A stretch of DNA of 64,000 nt from assembly GCF_001865675.1 (NCBI RefSeq), contig NZ_CP011319.1, positions 4,836,001-4,900,000 of the forward strand, read 5' to 3'. Of this stretch, positions 44,758-53,306 are shown piece after piece. Both the position numbers and the translations under genes were made by a program. A model generated the notes under the pieces. That model was given only the letters and a program-made list of their open reading frames with translations, was not told the origin of the DNA and searched no databases. Each line of letters starts with the position of its first letter. Position 1 is the first letter of the stretch. This stretch comes from Janthinobacterium sp. 1_2014MBL_MicDiv (GTDB taxonomy: Bacteria > Pseudomonadota > Gammaproteobacteria > Burkholderiales > Burkholderiaceae_D).

Positions 44758-47700
44758 CATCTGATATCGAATACTTCAAGCGCACGCACAGGGAGAACAC
44801 CTGGCATTCGATTGTGTTCTTCCATGATCAATCGCGCTTGCCCCCTAAGGTACGCAATCAACTCTTCAAACTTCTGGCATCGCTTGCCATTGACTTTCCA
44901 AGTTCGTTCCTCAAGCCTAAATAATACAAGAACGCCATGTGAGCTGTTGTACCCCTTGAGATACTGGCCCAATATTTGAGTGCGAAGGGTATCTACTAGT
45001 TCTGCTGCACTATATCTTCCGTCGGAGTCTAGCGGCTTAATCTCTAAACAGACGACATACTTGTTGCTGGTCGAAAGTTGGATATCAGTCTTGTTGTTGT
45101 CATCGACCTCCTCTTCCCTCTGCACGTTGAAGCGTGCAAGAGGGACACGCTCAGAAAGGCGCGCGGCAAGCCAAAGTTGCACATCCTTCTCATCCATTTT
45201 TGGCTTGAACAAATTCCTATCGCTGAATGGCCCTTCTTCCACACCTCGTTTGATTTCCCCCAACCGTGCCAGAACCTGCTCTAGCAATTGGTCAGCCGAC
45301 TTCGCTTCCGCCTCGAATCCATCGATAAGCGTTCGCACCTGATCGAAAGTTGTGAGCGCCTCGACTTCGGCAGCTTGCGATGCATGAAGCAATTGCTCAG
45401 ACAGCAGCCATTGACTTGTAGACTGATCTGGCTCAAGCTCCGCTAGTTTAGCCAACGCGCGGTTCGCTGCTGCACTTGGCACCTGTCTAACGATGTTAGG
45501 AATACGCCCGACCAAAGACTCAACAGTTGAAGATTGAAATGGAAATGCGTCGTCGAGGTTCTTTGCATATGGCCGGAAGAGCGCATAAATTTCAACAAGA
45601 AGGTTCAAGCGCTCATCACCATTAACTGCCAACTTGGCCCCAAAATTTCCTATATTCTCTGCAAATTGAGTGACGAGCGACTGCCCTCCATCGTTTGCAG
45701 ACTCAACGCGGGCTTTGAACCACGACCATGCATCTTCAGGCGCACTATAAAGCCACCGGCGAAGCCAACCGATATCGATCACTTCGCTGCTTTCCGAATC
45801 CTTGACCCTTTCACTGGCGATCTTTGCTTGCTCCGAATCAGACAGAATACTCAACTCAGCCATCGCATCCCATATTACCTTTCTAAGCATCGGATGTGTG
45901 GCATCCTCCGAAACCACAACCCCTTTTAGCTTATTGAGTAACGGACGCTGGATCTCGTGAGGTGCACCTAATAAGAAACGGATAGCGCTATGAACTGGCT
46001 TCCCAACCTGTTCAGTTGCCGCCTCTGCCAAAACCCATTGCTCAAGCGCGTCCGCAATCGCGACCTCGTTGCCCGAGCAGACCGAATCGAATACGGGCGA
46101 AGGACCATTCGGATACCAAACCTCAAGGCGGGCGATTTTGGAAATATCGCTTGCATCTAATGCATAGCCTCGCGCTACAAGAATTTGAGAGCCCGACGTA
46201 GCAAGCAGAAGCCTCCAAGGCACAGAGCCATCCGGGTACGACGAAGGATCATCTACATCGTAGCCTTTAAAGTGCTTAACCAGCCCATTTGCAAGAGCAT
46301 CGGCTATTTGCTTGCCGAATTTTTCCGTGACCTCATCTAAATCAATTTTTTCAAAGAGTTTGCTGCGCAAGTCGCGAAGAATGTACTGCGTCAATTTGAA
46401 CAGCGCATTGTATTCTGCATTTTCAATAGCAGGAAGGTCATTGATGATCATATCAACATCCCTTTCCTTTTGCCTCACTCTTTCGAGTTTGTCTTGCTCC
46501 TGCTCCGCAAGGTACGTCCGATGCTCGTCTGAGAATTTTCCTTCTTCTTCTTGAAGCCGCTGGATAAACGTCAAACGTTCCTGCTCGTAAGGTGGGACCA
46601 TAAAGCGTTGCAATGCTTCCGACTTGAGAGGTGTCTCGTAGTATGAACCCACCAGGCGAACGCCGGCCTTGAACCAGGCACGATTTACTTCTACTGACAA
46701 TGTCGTGTTGTTCGCCTTCGAAACAACTTCGTCATAATCTTCCTTTTCGAGACCCACAAGGCAGACATTATGGAAGAGACTTGATCTTCCTTTCATCTCG
46801 TCACGTAGCGCAACCTCATTCAAGAGGTGCCATCGAAGAGTTTTGTTCCCAGCAATCAGACCTTGAACCTTCCGGAATTCATCCATCGGAGCATAGTTAG
46901 TGCGACGCAAACGCTCCGCTTCCCAAGTTGCGGAAACGCATACGCTGATATCAACCTCTGTGGCTGGGAACAATTCAAGAGCACGCTCGAACGCATCGGC
47001 GAATGCGGCATATATCCACGGCGGCTGCAAAATCTCAGACTCCCTCGGCGTATCAAGCCAACGAGGCAACGACTCCAACAGCGCTTGCAGTGCCAGCAGC
47101 GCAATCTCGAACTCGCTTTCCTCGCTCAGAACCTCGCCAAAGGCTCCCGCCATAGGCCCACCAAATTCTTCTTCAGGGCCAGCCTGTGAAATCAAGCTCT
47201 TTAATTCATCCAAAGAGAAACCGCTCAGCCCAATGGCTTCCAACAGCTCTGCGATCAGCTTGTTATTCTTCGCGAAATCTCCTGCAAAAAGCTTCGCTTT
47301 AAGACTGGCTAGCTGCTCTTGTGTCCCGATTTTTCCAATTGCTGCTACTGCTTGTCGGTATATGTAACCCGAAGGAGAAGTACGCTCCAAAAGGCGCTGG
47401 ATTGCAGTGTCGCAGCCAACAACCTGCCCATGATAAATGTAGATAAGCACTGCCCCGCATGCAGCATCATTCTCAGCGAAATGAACGAGCATCGAAGGTA
47501 GGAAAGTTGGTCGCAGCGCTGCGCACACTCGCGCCATTTCAGCCGCACTGTTGGACCAATCTTTATACCAACCTTGCGACAACTTGGTTAGATATCCTTT
47601 AAATGCCAGTTCAGCGGTTGGCGCATCCCATCGCGATGGATCGCCGTCGAAAACGAATACTTCGGGATGTTTCGTCGCCACCCATCGCCGAAACTCATGA

Positions 47701-48932
47701 TCCAAGGAGCATGCCCAACTCAACCCATAGCGGCGTGCAGGTATCAACACCGACTTGCCATACTGCTCTTTTACAAAAAGGCGCATTAGGCGCTCAAGCG
47801 GGACCCCACACGCCCTTCGGGTTGCAACCCATCGGCCAAACAGATACTCACGCGTTGAGCGATGATTGAGAGTAAAGCGCTGGAAAGAAGAGAGGCCAAA
47901 GGCAGCTGAGCCCAACAGCCGTTTAATTTCTTGAGAATCCCACTCACGCAGCAACTCGATTGCATTCAAACTGCGCGGATTAGAAGTGCCTTTAATCGAA
48001 ATGTCCTTTATCCCGGACACCTCCATAGCCATAGCGACCAATTCAGCGCCGGATTGTGCACGCTCATTGGATAAGGTAGCGACCTTATCGGAATAGGATT
48101 CATTTTCCTCACTCAATCGGCGTTGCACATATGCGCGCATGAGCTCTGTGTAGTTGGATAGCTTTTGATTACTATTCCAATATTCCACAAGCCATGCAAG
48201 ATCACGGGGACTCACTGCCATCCCTAAGTAGTTCCCGCCATGCACAGCATCCCAAAAATCAGATTCGTTTGTCACGTTGAAGTGACGAGCCAGTTTCACT
48301 TGTTCAGCTCGCGAAAGCGGCTCGAGTACAACCGGCTCAACCTCTTCTACCTGAGGAAGTTGGGCGTTGCCCGAAGCGAAATCATTTTGATTGAGGATGC
48401 CGTATTGCGACGAGCAGAGAGGCTTGGTCAACAAACTATGCACTGCACTTCGAACATCCGGTACCACCCAATCGTAAAAGCGACTCGAGAGGAAGATCTG
48501 TGCTCGATGAAACTGCTTCTTCAGTCTATGATGTACGCCAACAAGTGCCTTTCTAAAGTCAGCGGGGTCGCTCAATCTAGCTTCGTCAATTGAGTCTAAG
48601 AAGAATATCCCCTTTCCACTTGCGCTTGCTTCCCATTGCTCTAGGCGCTCCTCCTCAACAGGGTCTAAATTCCAACCGTCGCCATCGATCTCGCATAACG
48701 GCACAAACAAGGTAAACGCGCTTGCCCCCATTTCGACAGCTCGCAACTTGAACTCCGTAGTCTTCCCAATTCCAGGCGATCCGAGAACCACGACTACCGG
48801 CTTCGTTAGCTGCTCCCATTTGAGCTCGGCACGATCACTATGAAATGACCTTGCCATTTCATCGATATCGTCAACTTCTGAGTAACGACGAAATTCACGT
48901 ATTAGAGAGACTGTTTTGGTCATCATGAGCAT
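44748..48932 (-). CDS. Giant STAND/NACHT-like NTPase with C-terminal PD-(D/E)xK nuclease-like domain
   Basis: A 1394-aa protein. Walker A is GSPGIGKTT (51-59), Walker B is IFFLDSIDE (109-117), and the sensor-like LSSR (149-151) follows, all typical of STAND/NACHT NTPases. Residues 400-1200 are mostly helical, probably HEAT/TPR-like repeats forming a ligand sensor. The last 130 residues contain D1283 (KTDIQLS) and E1297-x-K1299 (VCLEIKPL) with a strand layout like PD-(D/E)xK nucleases. Known Avs proteins put the nuclease at the N-terminus; here it is C-terminal. GC content and codon use differ from the chromosome. A role in phage defence is inference. Confidence 0.8.
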   Translation of the reverse strand: MLMMTKTVSLIREFRRYSEVDDIDEMARSFHSDRAELKWEQLTKPVVVVLGSPGIGKTTEFKLRAVEMGASAFTLFVPLCEIDGDGWNLDPVEEERLEQWEASASGKGIFFLDSIDEARLSDPADFRKALVGVHHRLKKQFHRAQIFLSSRFYDWVVPDVRSAVHSLLTKPLCSSQYGILNQNDFASGNAQLPQVEEVEPVVLEPLSRAEQVKLARHFNVTNESDFWDAVHGGNYLGMAVSPRDLAWLVEYWNSNQKLSNYTELMRAYVQRRLSEENESYSDKVATLSNERAQSGAELVAMAMEVSGIKDISIKGTSNPRSLNAIELLREWDSQEIKRLLGSAAFGLSSFQRFTLNHRSTREYLFGRWVATRRACGVPLERLMRLFVKEQYGKSVLIPARRYGLSWACSLDHEFRRWVATKHPEVFVFDGDPSRWDAPTAELAFKGYLTKLSQGWYKDWSNSAAEMARVCAALRPTFLPSMLVHFAENDAACGAVLIYIYHGQVVGCDTAIQRLLERTSPSGYIYRQAVAAIGKIGTQEQLASLKAKLFAGDFAKNNKLIAELLEAIGLSGFSLDELKSLISQAGPEEEFGGPMAGAFGEVLSEESEFEIALLALQALLESLPRWLDTPRESEILQPPWIYAAFADAFERALELFPATEVDISVCVSATWEAERLRRTNYAPMDEFRKVQGLIAGNKTLRWHLLNEVALRDEMKGRSSLFHNVCLVGLEKEDYDEVVSKANNTTLSVEVNRAWFKAGVRLVGSYYETPLKSEALQRFMVPPYEQERLTFIQRLQEEEGKFSDEHRTYLAEQEQDKLERVRQKERDVDMIINDLPAIENAEYNALFKLTQYILRDLRSKLFEKIDLDEVTEKFGKQIADALANGLVKHFKGYDVDDPSSYPDGSVPWRLLLATSGSQILVARGYALDASDISKIARLEVWYPNGPSPVFDSVCSGNEVAIADALEQWVLAEAATEQVGKPVHSAIRFLLGAPHEIQRPLLNKLKGVVVSEDATHPMLRKVIWDAMAELSILSDSEQAKIASERVKDSESSEVIDIGWLRRWLYSAPEDAWSWFKARVESANDGGQSLVTQFAENIGNFGAKLAVNGDERLNLLVEIYALFRPYAKNLDDAFPFQSSTVESLVGRIPNIVRQVPSAAANRALAKLAELEPDQSTSQWLLSEQLLHASQAAEVEALTTFDQVRTLIDGFEAEAKSADQLLEQVLARLGEIKRGVEEGPFSDRNLFKPKMDEKDVQLWLAARLSERVPLARFNVQREEEVDDNNKTDIQLSTSNKYVVCLEIKPLDSDGRYSAAELVDTLRTQILGQYLKGYNSSHGVLVLFRLEERTWKVNGKRCQKFEELIAYLRGQARLIMEEHNRMPGVLPVRALEVFDIRCYR

Positions 48933-49385
48933 TTTTGAGACGGCTGTTTCGCCGACACTTGTGACAAGGCATTCCCCTATTTTACATAGGCTATAGTCAA
49001 TAGAAAAAAAACCATCAAAACAAATAGTTAAGGTACCGAATCATTGATCATTCGCTCGCCATATAACACTGTTTCTCCCTTTCAAATCAATAACATAGGA
49101 AAAACCAACCCTTTACATATTATATTGGATAAGGCTAGACTTCAACCGTCAGCAAACAACGCGCTGAGAAATTCAATGCGGGGCAACCAATACTTGCCTG
49201 TCCTTGACCGTGGAAGAAGGTTCACCCATTTAACTCGCTGTTGATGGGATGCCGACTACCAGGCGAAACCGAGTGATGAGCCGTACGGGGCGGTTAGACA
49301 GCGAACCCTTACCAATCCTAGGGGTTCGTCCGTCTATCGTAACAACAGTCCAAGAACCACCGAATAATTAAAATAATCTAAAGCG
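48933..49385. other. Divergent intergenic region of the NTPase module
   Basis: 453 bp, AT-rich near the NTPase start and more structured toward 49250-49350. It must carry both divergent promoters. No open frame with coding character was found. The segment around 49260-49340 has short complementary stretches, but no RNA family is recognised. Confidence 0.4.
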
Positions 49386-50738
49386 ATGCCGCCAAAAAAG
49401 AAGAAAACAGATACGCAACCAGTGAAGTACTCTGGATTCGTTCTTACTTTTGAGCCAGAAAGGACAGAGTGGCTTGCAGCACGCCTCCACTCAGGCCGCG
49501 ACTTAGCAGATTCTTTCTCTGCTCTAGACTGGGAGTTTGAGCGTAGAGAGCTAGTTTTGTTAGTGCTGAGTAAAGACCCGCTTGCAATTTCCGCCATGGC
49601 TATGATGGAACGAATGCATGGTAGCGGTGGATCGGGCAAGCTAAAAATGCGCATGTCGAACCCTCTCACGTTCGATCCGCCGATTCGAGCAGGGGAGTTA
49701 CTGCTTTCCGACTTGGAGGCCGTCACGTGCACACCTGAGACTATGAAGCGGACCGACAACCCAACCTGGGAATGTCTACTGGGAGAGCTTCGTGCGTCAC
49801 GTCCAGCAGCATCAGAAGCGATTGATCAGCTAATTGCCTTGAGAGCAGAGGAGCGCCGCTTACTTGGGCAATCTAATCGGGTCGAGCGCCTAAACGAGCA
49901 GCGGGACGGATTGGGCCTTAGTCTGGATATCGCTGAGTTAGATAAAGGAAAAGTACTTAAAAGCCTGAAGACGGAGAACATTGAAACAGCATCTTCAATT
50001 CTTGATCTTCTCGACGGGTTACCAATCCAAGAACGAACACTGCTTGAGCACGATGCTCGTATTTTTGAAATGTTGTTGGGGAATGTCCCAAGCAAGTCTG
50101 CTATGTTTTCAGATGACAGCGGAAAATCCGTTCGCGTCCATGTAGTAGACCAAACAGCAATTGAGACAGTCATAGGAATAGATCTCATTATTTACAGCAC
50201 ATGCTACGAAAACTTGCTACTTCTTCAGTACAAGAGGATGGAAAAGCAGGGAAAAGGCTGGTCCTATAGGATCTCGCCGACATCCAACATCAACGACCAA
50301 TTAGACCGCATGGACGCATTCCGCTCCACCGTCCCCTCTATGCCGCCAAGCCCGGCAACGCTTTGGAGCTATCGCCTGCATGATGGGCCGTTTTATTTCA
50401 AATTCTGCGAGCAATTCCGACCGGATGCACGGGACGATAGCCTGATTAAAGGAATTACTATGCCCGAATCGCATCTACGCGAATTTTTGGCACTTCCAGA
50501 GGCAAAAGGATCAGGTGGTGGCTTGTCGGTCGGCTATGACAACTGCCCTCGCTATTTGAGCAACACTGAGTTCATTCAATTGGCACGTGTGGGCTGGATC
50601 GGGGCAGGCCCCCAATCGATTTCGCTTCTCAAGCAAGTTCTGGAAGCAAGTGCCAAAGGCGGGCGCTCCGCGATGTTCGCCGTAATTGACACGCCGAAGA
50701 AGAAGTCTGCCTCAGGTCGAGGCAAGAAAATAAAGTGA
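49386..50738 (+). CDS. Hypothetical protein with PD-(D/Q)xK nuclease-like signature
   Basis: A 450-aa soluble protein with lysine-rich ends (MPPKKKKTDT and KKKSASGRGKKIK). Residues 260-283 read E260-T-V-I-G-I-D266, then Q281-Y-K283 after a strand (YENLLLLQYKRM), the pattern of PD-(D/E)xK enzymes with Q in the third position. I know no named family for it. It is divergent from the giant NTPase, shares its composition, and both lie between the same inverted repeats, so the two probably act together. Whether it is an active nuclease is unproven. Confidence 0.65.
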   Translation: MPPKKKKTDTQPVKYSGFVLTFEPERTEWLAARLHSGRDLADSFSALDWEFERRELVLLVLSKDPLAISAMAMMERMHGSGGSGKLKMRMSNPLTFDPPIRAGELLLSDLEAVTCTPETMKRTDNPTWECLLGELRASRPAASEAIDQLIALRAEERRLLGQSNRVERLNEQRDGLGLSLDIAELDKGKVLKSLKTENIETASSILDLLDGLPIQERTLLEHDARIFEMLLGNVPSKSAMFSDDSGKSVRVHVVDQTAIETVIGIDLIIYSTCYENLLLLQYKRMEKQGKGWSYRISPTSNINDQLDRMDAFRSTVPSMPPSPATLWSYRLHDGPFYFKFCEQFRPDARDDSLIKGITMPESHLREFLALPEAKGSGGGLSVGYDNCPRYLSNTEFIQLARVGWIGAGPQSISLLKQVLEASAKGGRSAMFAVIDTPKKKSASGRGKKIK

Positions 50739-50766
50739 CTTTACCTAGAGGAGAGGGGGGCAGGGT

Positions 50767-50793
50767 CAGGTCCGCCATTTGGACACGGGCTGA
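50767..50793 (+). repeat. Right inverted repeat bracketing the NTPase module
   Basis: Plus-strand copy of the 27-nt repeat at 44677-44703 (26/27 identical), 28 bp after the stop of the 450-aa gene. In both copies the CAGG end faces inward and the GGGCTGA end outward. Confidence 0.7.
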
Positions 50794-50974
50794 TGCGCTG
50801 GGCGCCGTAAAAGTTTGCTCAATCGAAACCTAATTAGAACCACGAACGCGCGCCACAGGCGCGCGGGGCTGCCGCGCAGCGGCAGCAGTTGGACAATTTG
50901 GTGAGGACCGGTAGGCCCGCCCCGTGACGTCTTACGAGATGGGGCGCTTCTATCCAGCCACTATTAACTCCCGC

Positions 50975-51175
50975 TCAAGCGACTCCACGCCTAGCGTCAA
51001 TACAGCGCTGCTGCCATTGAGCGATTTCCTCTGCGTCCCACGCGATAGACTTGGGACCGATAGGTATCGGGGCTGGCAACACGCCTGCCTTCACCTTGCG
51101 CCAGATTGTGGCTCGGGACCAGCCAGTGGCCTCGATGACAGCAGGCAAGCGGAGGAATTTTTTGGTCGTGGTCAT
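50975..51175 (-). CDS. AlpA-family DNA-binding regulator
   Basis: A 66-aa helix-turn-helix protein of the AlpA/MerR-like excisionase type: FLRLPAVIEATGWSRATIWR, followed by KVKAGVLPAPIPIG and AWDAEEIAQWQQRC. AAGGAGA precedes the ATG at 51175. Such proteins activate integrase genes or act in excision of genomic islands. It lies downstream of a tyrosine recombinase on the same strand, consistent with control of an integrative element. Confidence 0.85.
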   Translation of the reverse strand: MTTTKKFLRLPAVIEATGWSRATIWRKVKAGVLPAPIPIGPKSIAWDAEEIAQWQQRCIDARRGVA

Positions 51176-51311
51176 AAGATTCTCCTTCGATTGATGAACA
51201 GCAAACAATGGAGAGTCATGCCGACTCTCCTCGATAATTCCGGCAGCGCCAGGGCTGCGCCCCGTACATATCTTCAGCTCCATGCGCTGCGGCCCTGATA
51301 CAAGTGGGCGG

Positions 51312-52178
51312 TCATCTGCCCAGGTAGATGGAAGTGACCTGTTCACGGCCATGCCCCATCTCCGCCGAAATCTTCATCCGCGCAGCTTGATCTGCGAGTT
51401 TTTGTGAAGCATCCAGCTGTCTGGACGTCGGGCCGCCACTGGCTGGACTAGGTCGACCAGTCAGCTCGGCATAGCGCCGCTGCGCGTACTCATGGCGCAG
51501 CCCATGCACGCCATGGATGCCAGCCTTGTCGCACTGCGCCCGAAAGCGGTTCAACTGATCCCGATACCGCAACTGCGCCGGAATCAGGCTGCCTTTTCCC
51601 GCCAGCGCCTTGGCCGCTTCCAGCACGGCGCGCTGGTGCATGGTGGCAATCGGCACCTCCCGGTATTTGCCGCCCTTGGTCCAGCTATCCTGCAGCCGCA
51701 GGATGTTCCCGCCATCGGCCCATCCCGGCTTGATCTTGATGCTTTCCTCGCGCCGCAATCCAAACGCCGCCTGAAGCTGCAGGGACATGCGCGTATACGG
51801 ATCATTCACGCGGGCCAGCGTATCGGCGTCAAGCACCTTCGCCTTCGAGACGTTGGTGACAAACACCCGCTCCGCGATGCCATATTCGCCGTTGGTGCGC
51901 GCGATGATGTTTTCCTTGCCGATCTTCTCGGCCCACCAGCGCAGGGCGCTCATGCGATTCTTGATCGTGCCGGTACTGACGCCATCCTGCTTCCACTTGT
52001 CGAGCAGCGCCGCCACATGCTTCGGTTTCAGGCTGTCCACGCTCATATGCTGGAAGCCCCGTTCCGCCAGGTCGTTGGCGCACAGGTTCAATAAGCGCTC
52101 GCGGTCGGCCTGCGTCGCAAAGCTGCCATCCCGGTTGCGGTGACACAGTTGCTTGAGCTGGTAGTTCAAGTCGCGCAT
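51312..52178 (-). CDS. Tyrosine recombinase (Integrase_1 type) with SAM-like N-terminal domain
   Basis: A 288-aa recombinase-like protein. The N-terminal region (MRDLNYQLKQLCHRNRDGSF) fits the phage-integrase SAM-like domain. The catalytic part shows R in GLRREE, HGLRHEYAQRRY (HxxR), H in MGHGREQV and Y in SIYLGR, so the R-H-R-H-Y set is complete. The ATG at 52178 has AAGGGATGA upstream; a GTG at 52211 is the alternative. Proteins of this type are found on integrative elements. It is separate from the DUF4102 integrase at 53299. Confidence 0.82.
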   Translation of the reverse strand: MRDLNYQLKQLCHRNRDGSFATQADRERLLNLCANDLAERGFQHMSVDSLKPKHVAALLDKWKQDGVSTGTIKNRMSALRWWAEKIGKENIIARTNGEYGIAERVFVTNVSKAKVLDADTLARVNDPYTRMSLQLQAAFGLRREESIKIKPGWADGGNILRLQDSWTKGGKYREVPIATMHQRAVLEAAKALAGKGSLIPAQLRYRDQLNRFRAQCDKAGIHGVHGLRHEYAQRRYAELTGRPSPASGGPTSRQLDASQKLADQAARMKISAEMGHGREQVTSIYLGR

Positions 52179-53126
52179 GGCAAAGTCATCCCTTCGATCT
52201 TTGGTTTCCACATCGATGCTGCGTGGTGTAATCCTGTCTGGTAAGTGTTTCTGGCCACCCTCACTGCCTCGGCAGAAAAGGTTGAATCAAGGGCCTCGGG
52301 ACACCACTCCCGTGTATGCGGTTGCTGTTACTGCCTGCCCGCGCCGCATGCGCGTGTGGCACCGCTGCGCGTTCCCGGAGGAAGCCGCCGCAGCGGGGAC
52401 CAATCACCCAGGGTCCATGGAGTGCACCTCGTGCACGGTTCAACTTCTACTAATCAGCCCGTAGCGGGCGAAGGAAATCGCAAGCCTAGCCTGCGATGGA
52501 GATGCATCTTGCCTCGTCACTGAGCACCGTCACGCGGACGCTCAGGGCTTGCCGCCTTGGCCTATGCCGTCGGCGGCGCGTCGTCACTGGCAGCACGCCG
52601 CCAGTAACGACGCGCGCACGCAGCCATGGCATGTGACGGCATACATGCCAGCATCGCACTCGCGGTGACGATACTGGCGACTCTGAAGCACACGCGCTGG
52701 CGGCAGCCTCGATGGCATCGCATCGCTGGCATTTCTGCTGACGGTGCGGCTTGCGGCAAAGCCATGCTGTGCTTCATACGGTGCGCTACCTCGTGGGGCA
52801 TGCGAACCAATCGGGGCAGGAGTCTTGCTCCTGTTTGAGGAAGCGCCCATCGGGCGCAATCATCCAGGCAATCCGTCTTGCGGATTGTGGGATATGAAGA
52901 CGCTGAAGGCAGCGCTTTATCGTGCCGAGATGTGCATGCTTCTGCATGGCCCGGCGATATATATCTCTAGCAGAAACTGCTAGGTATCATGGTGGCGGGT
53001 GACGACCGCAACGCCTATGCCGCTAAGCATAGGGACATGCTCGATGCATGCCCTCGTGGGAGCGATTCCCACATAAGAGAGCTTCATTCTATGCCTGCTA
53101 TCGACGTTTGCAAGCGGTTCGTTTCA
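52179..53126. other. Gene-poor, hairpin-rich stretch between two recombinase genes
   Basis: 948 bp without a supported gene. It holds a long hairpin at 52576-52615 (GCGCGTCGT and ACTGGC paired with GCCAGT and ACGACGCGC). Smaller perfect stems lie at 52843-52857 (GCGCCC/GGGCGC), 52869-52887 (CAATCCG/CGGATTG) and 53056-53072 (GTGGGA/TCCCAC). It could encode a structured RNA or hold transfer/recombination sites. Confidence 0.45.
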
Positions 53127-53306
53127 TCAAGTGCGCTTTTCGTAGTACGCAGCATCGGAACCGGCGCGGACTGGGCTGCTGCCACTGGCATTGACCGGCA
53201 GCGTTGCAGCCCGGACAAAGGCTCCGATAGCCAGTTTATGTAATTTTTCCTTGGAAGCGGTCTGCTTGATAAGCGCATCCGTGAGGCGCAATACATACTT
53301 AGACAT
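53127..53306 (-). CDS. Small protein coupled to the integrase
   Basis: A 59-aa protein (MSKYVLRLTDALIKQTASKE then KLHKLAIGAFVRAATLPVNA). A perfect AGGAGG lies six bases before its ATG, and that ATG is inside the last codons of the DUF4102 integrase gene (8-bp overlap), so it is very likely translated. It is basic, and I recognise no family. Its place suggests an excision or control factor. Confidence 0.55.
   Translation of the reverse strand: MSKYVLRLTDALIKQTASKEKLHKLAIGAFVRAATLPVNASGSSPVRAGSDAAYYEKRT

Noticed and set aside
49250..49345. Group II intron or other ribozyme fragment
   Set aside because: Some phrases resemble intron domain V, but no full domain or reverse transcriptase is present.
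50740..50762. Third copy of the tRNA-derived att core (GGAGAGGGGGG)
   Set aside because: Only a G-rich partial match; lacks the ATTC end shared by 41086-41098 and 54848-54860.
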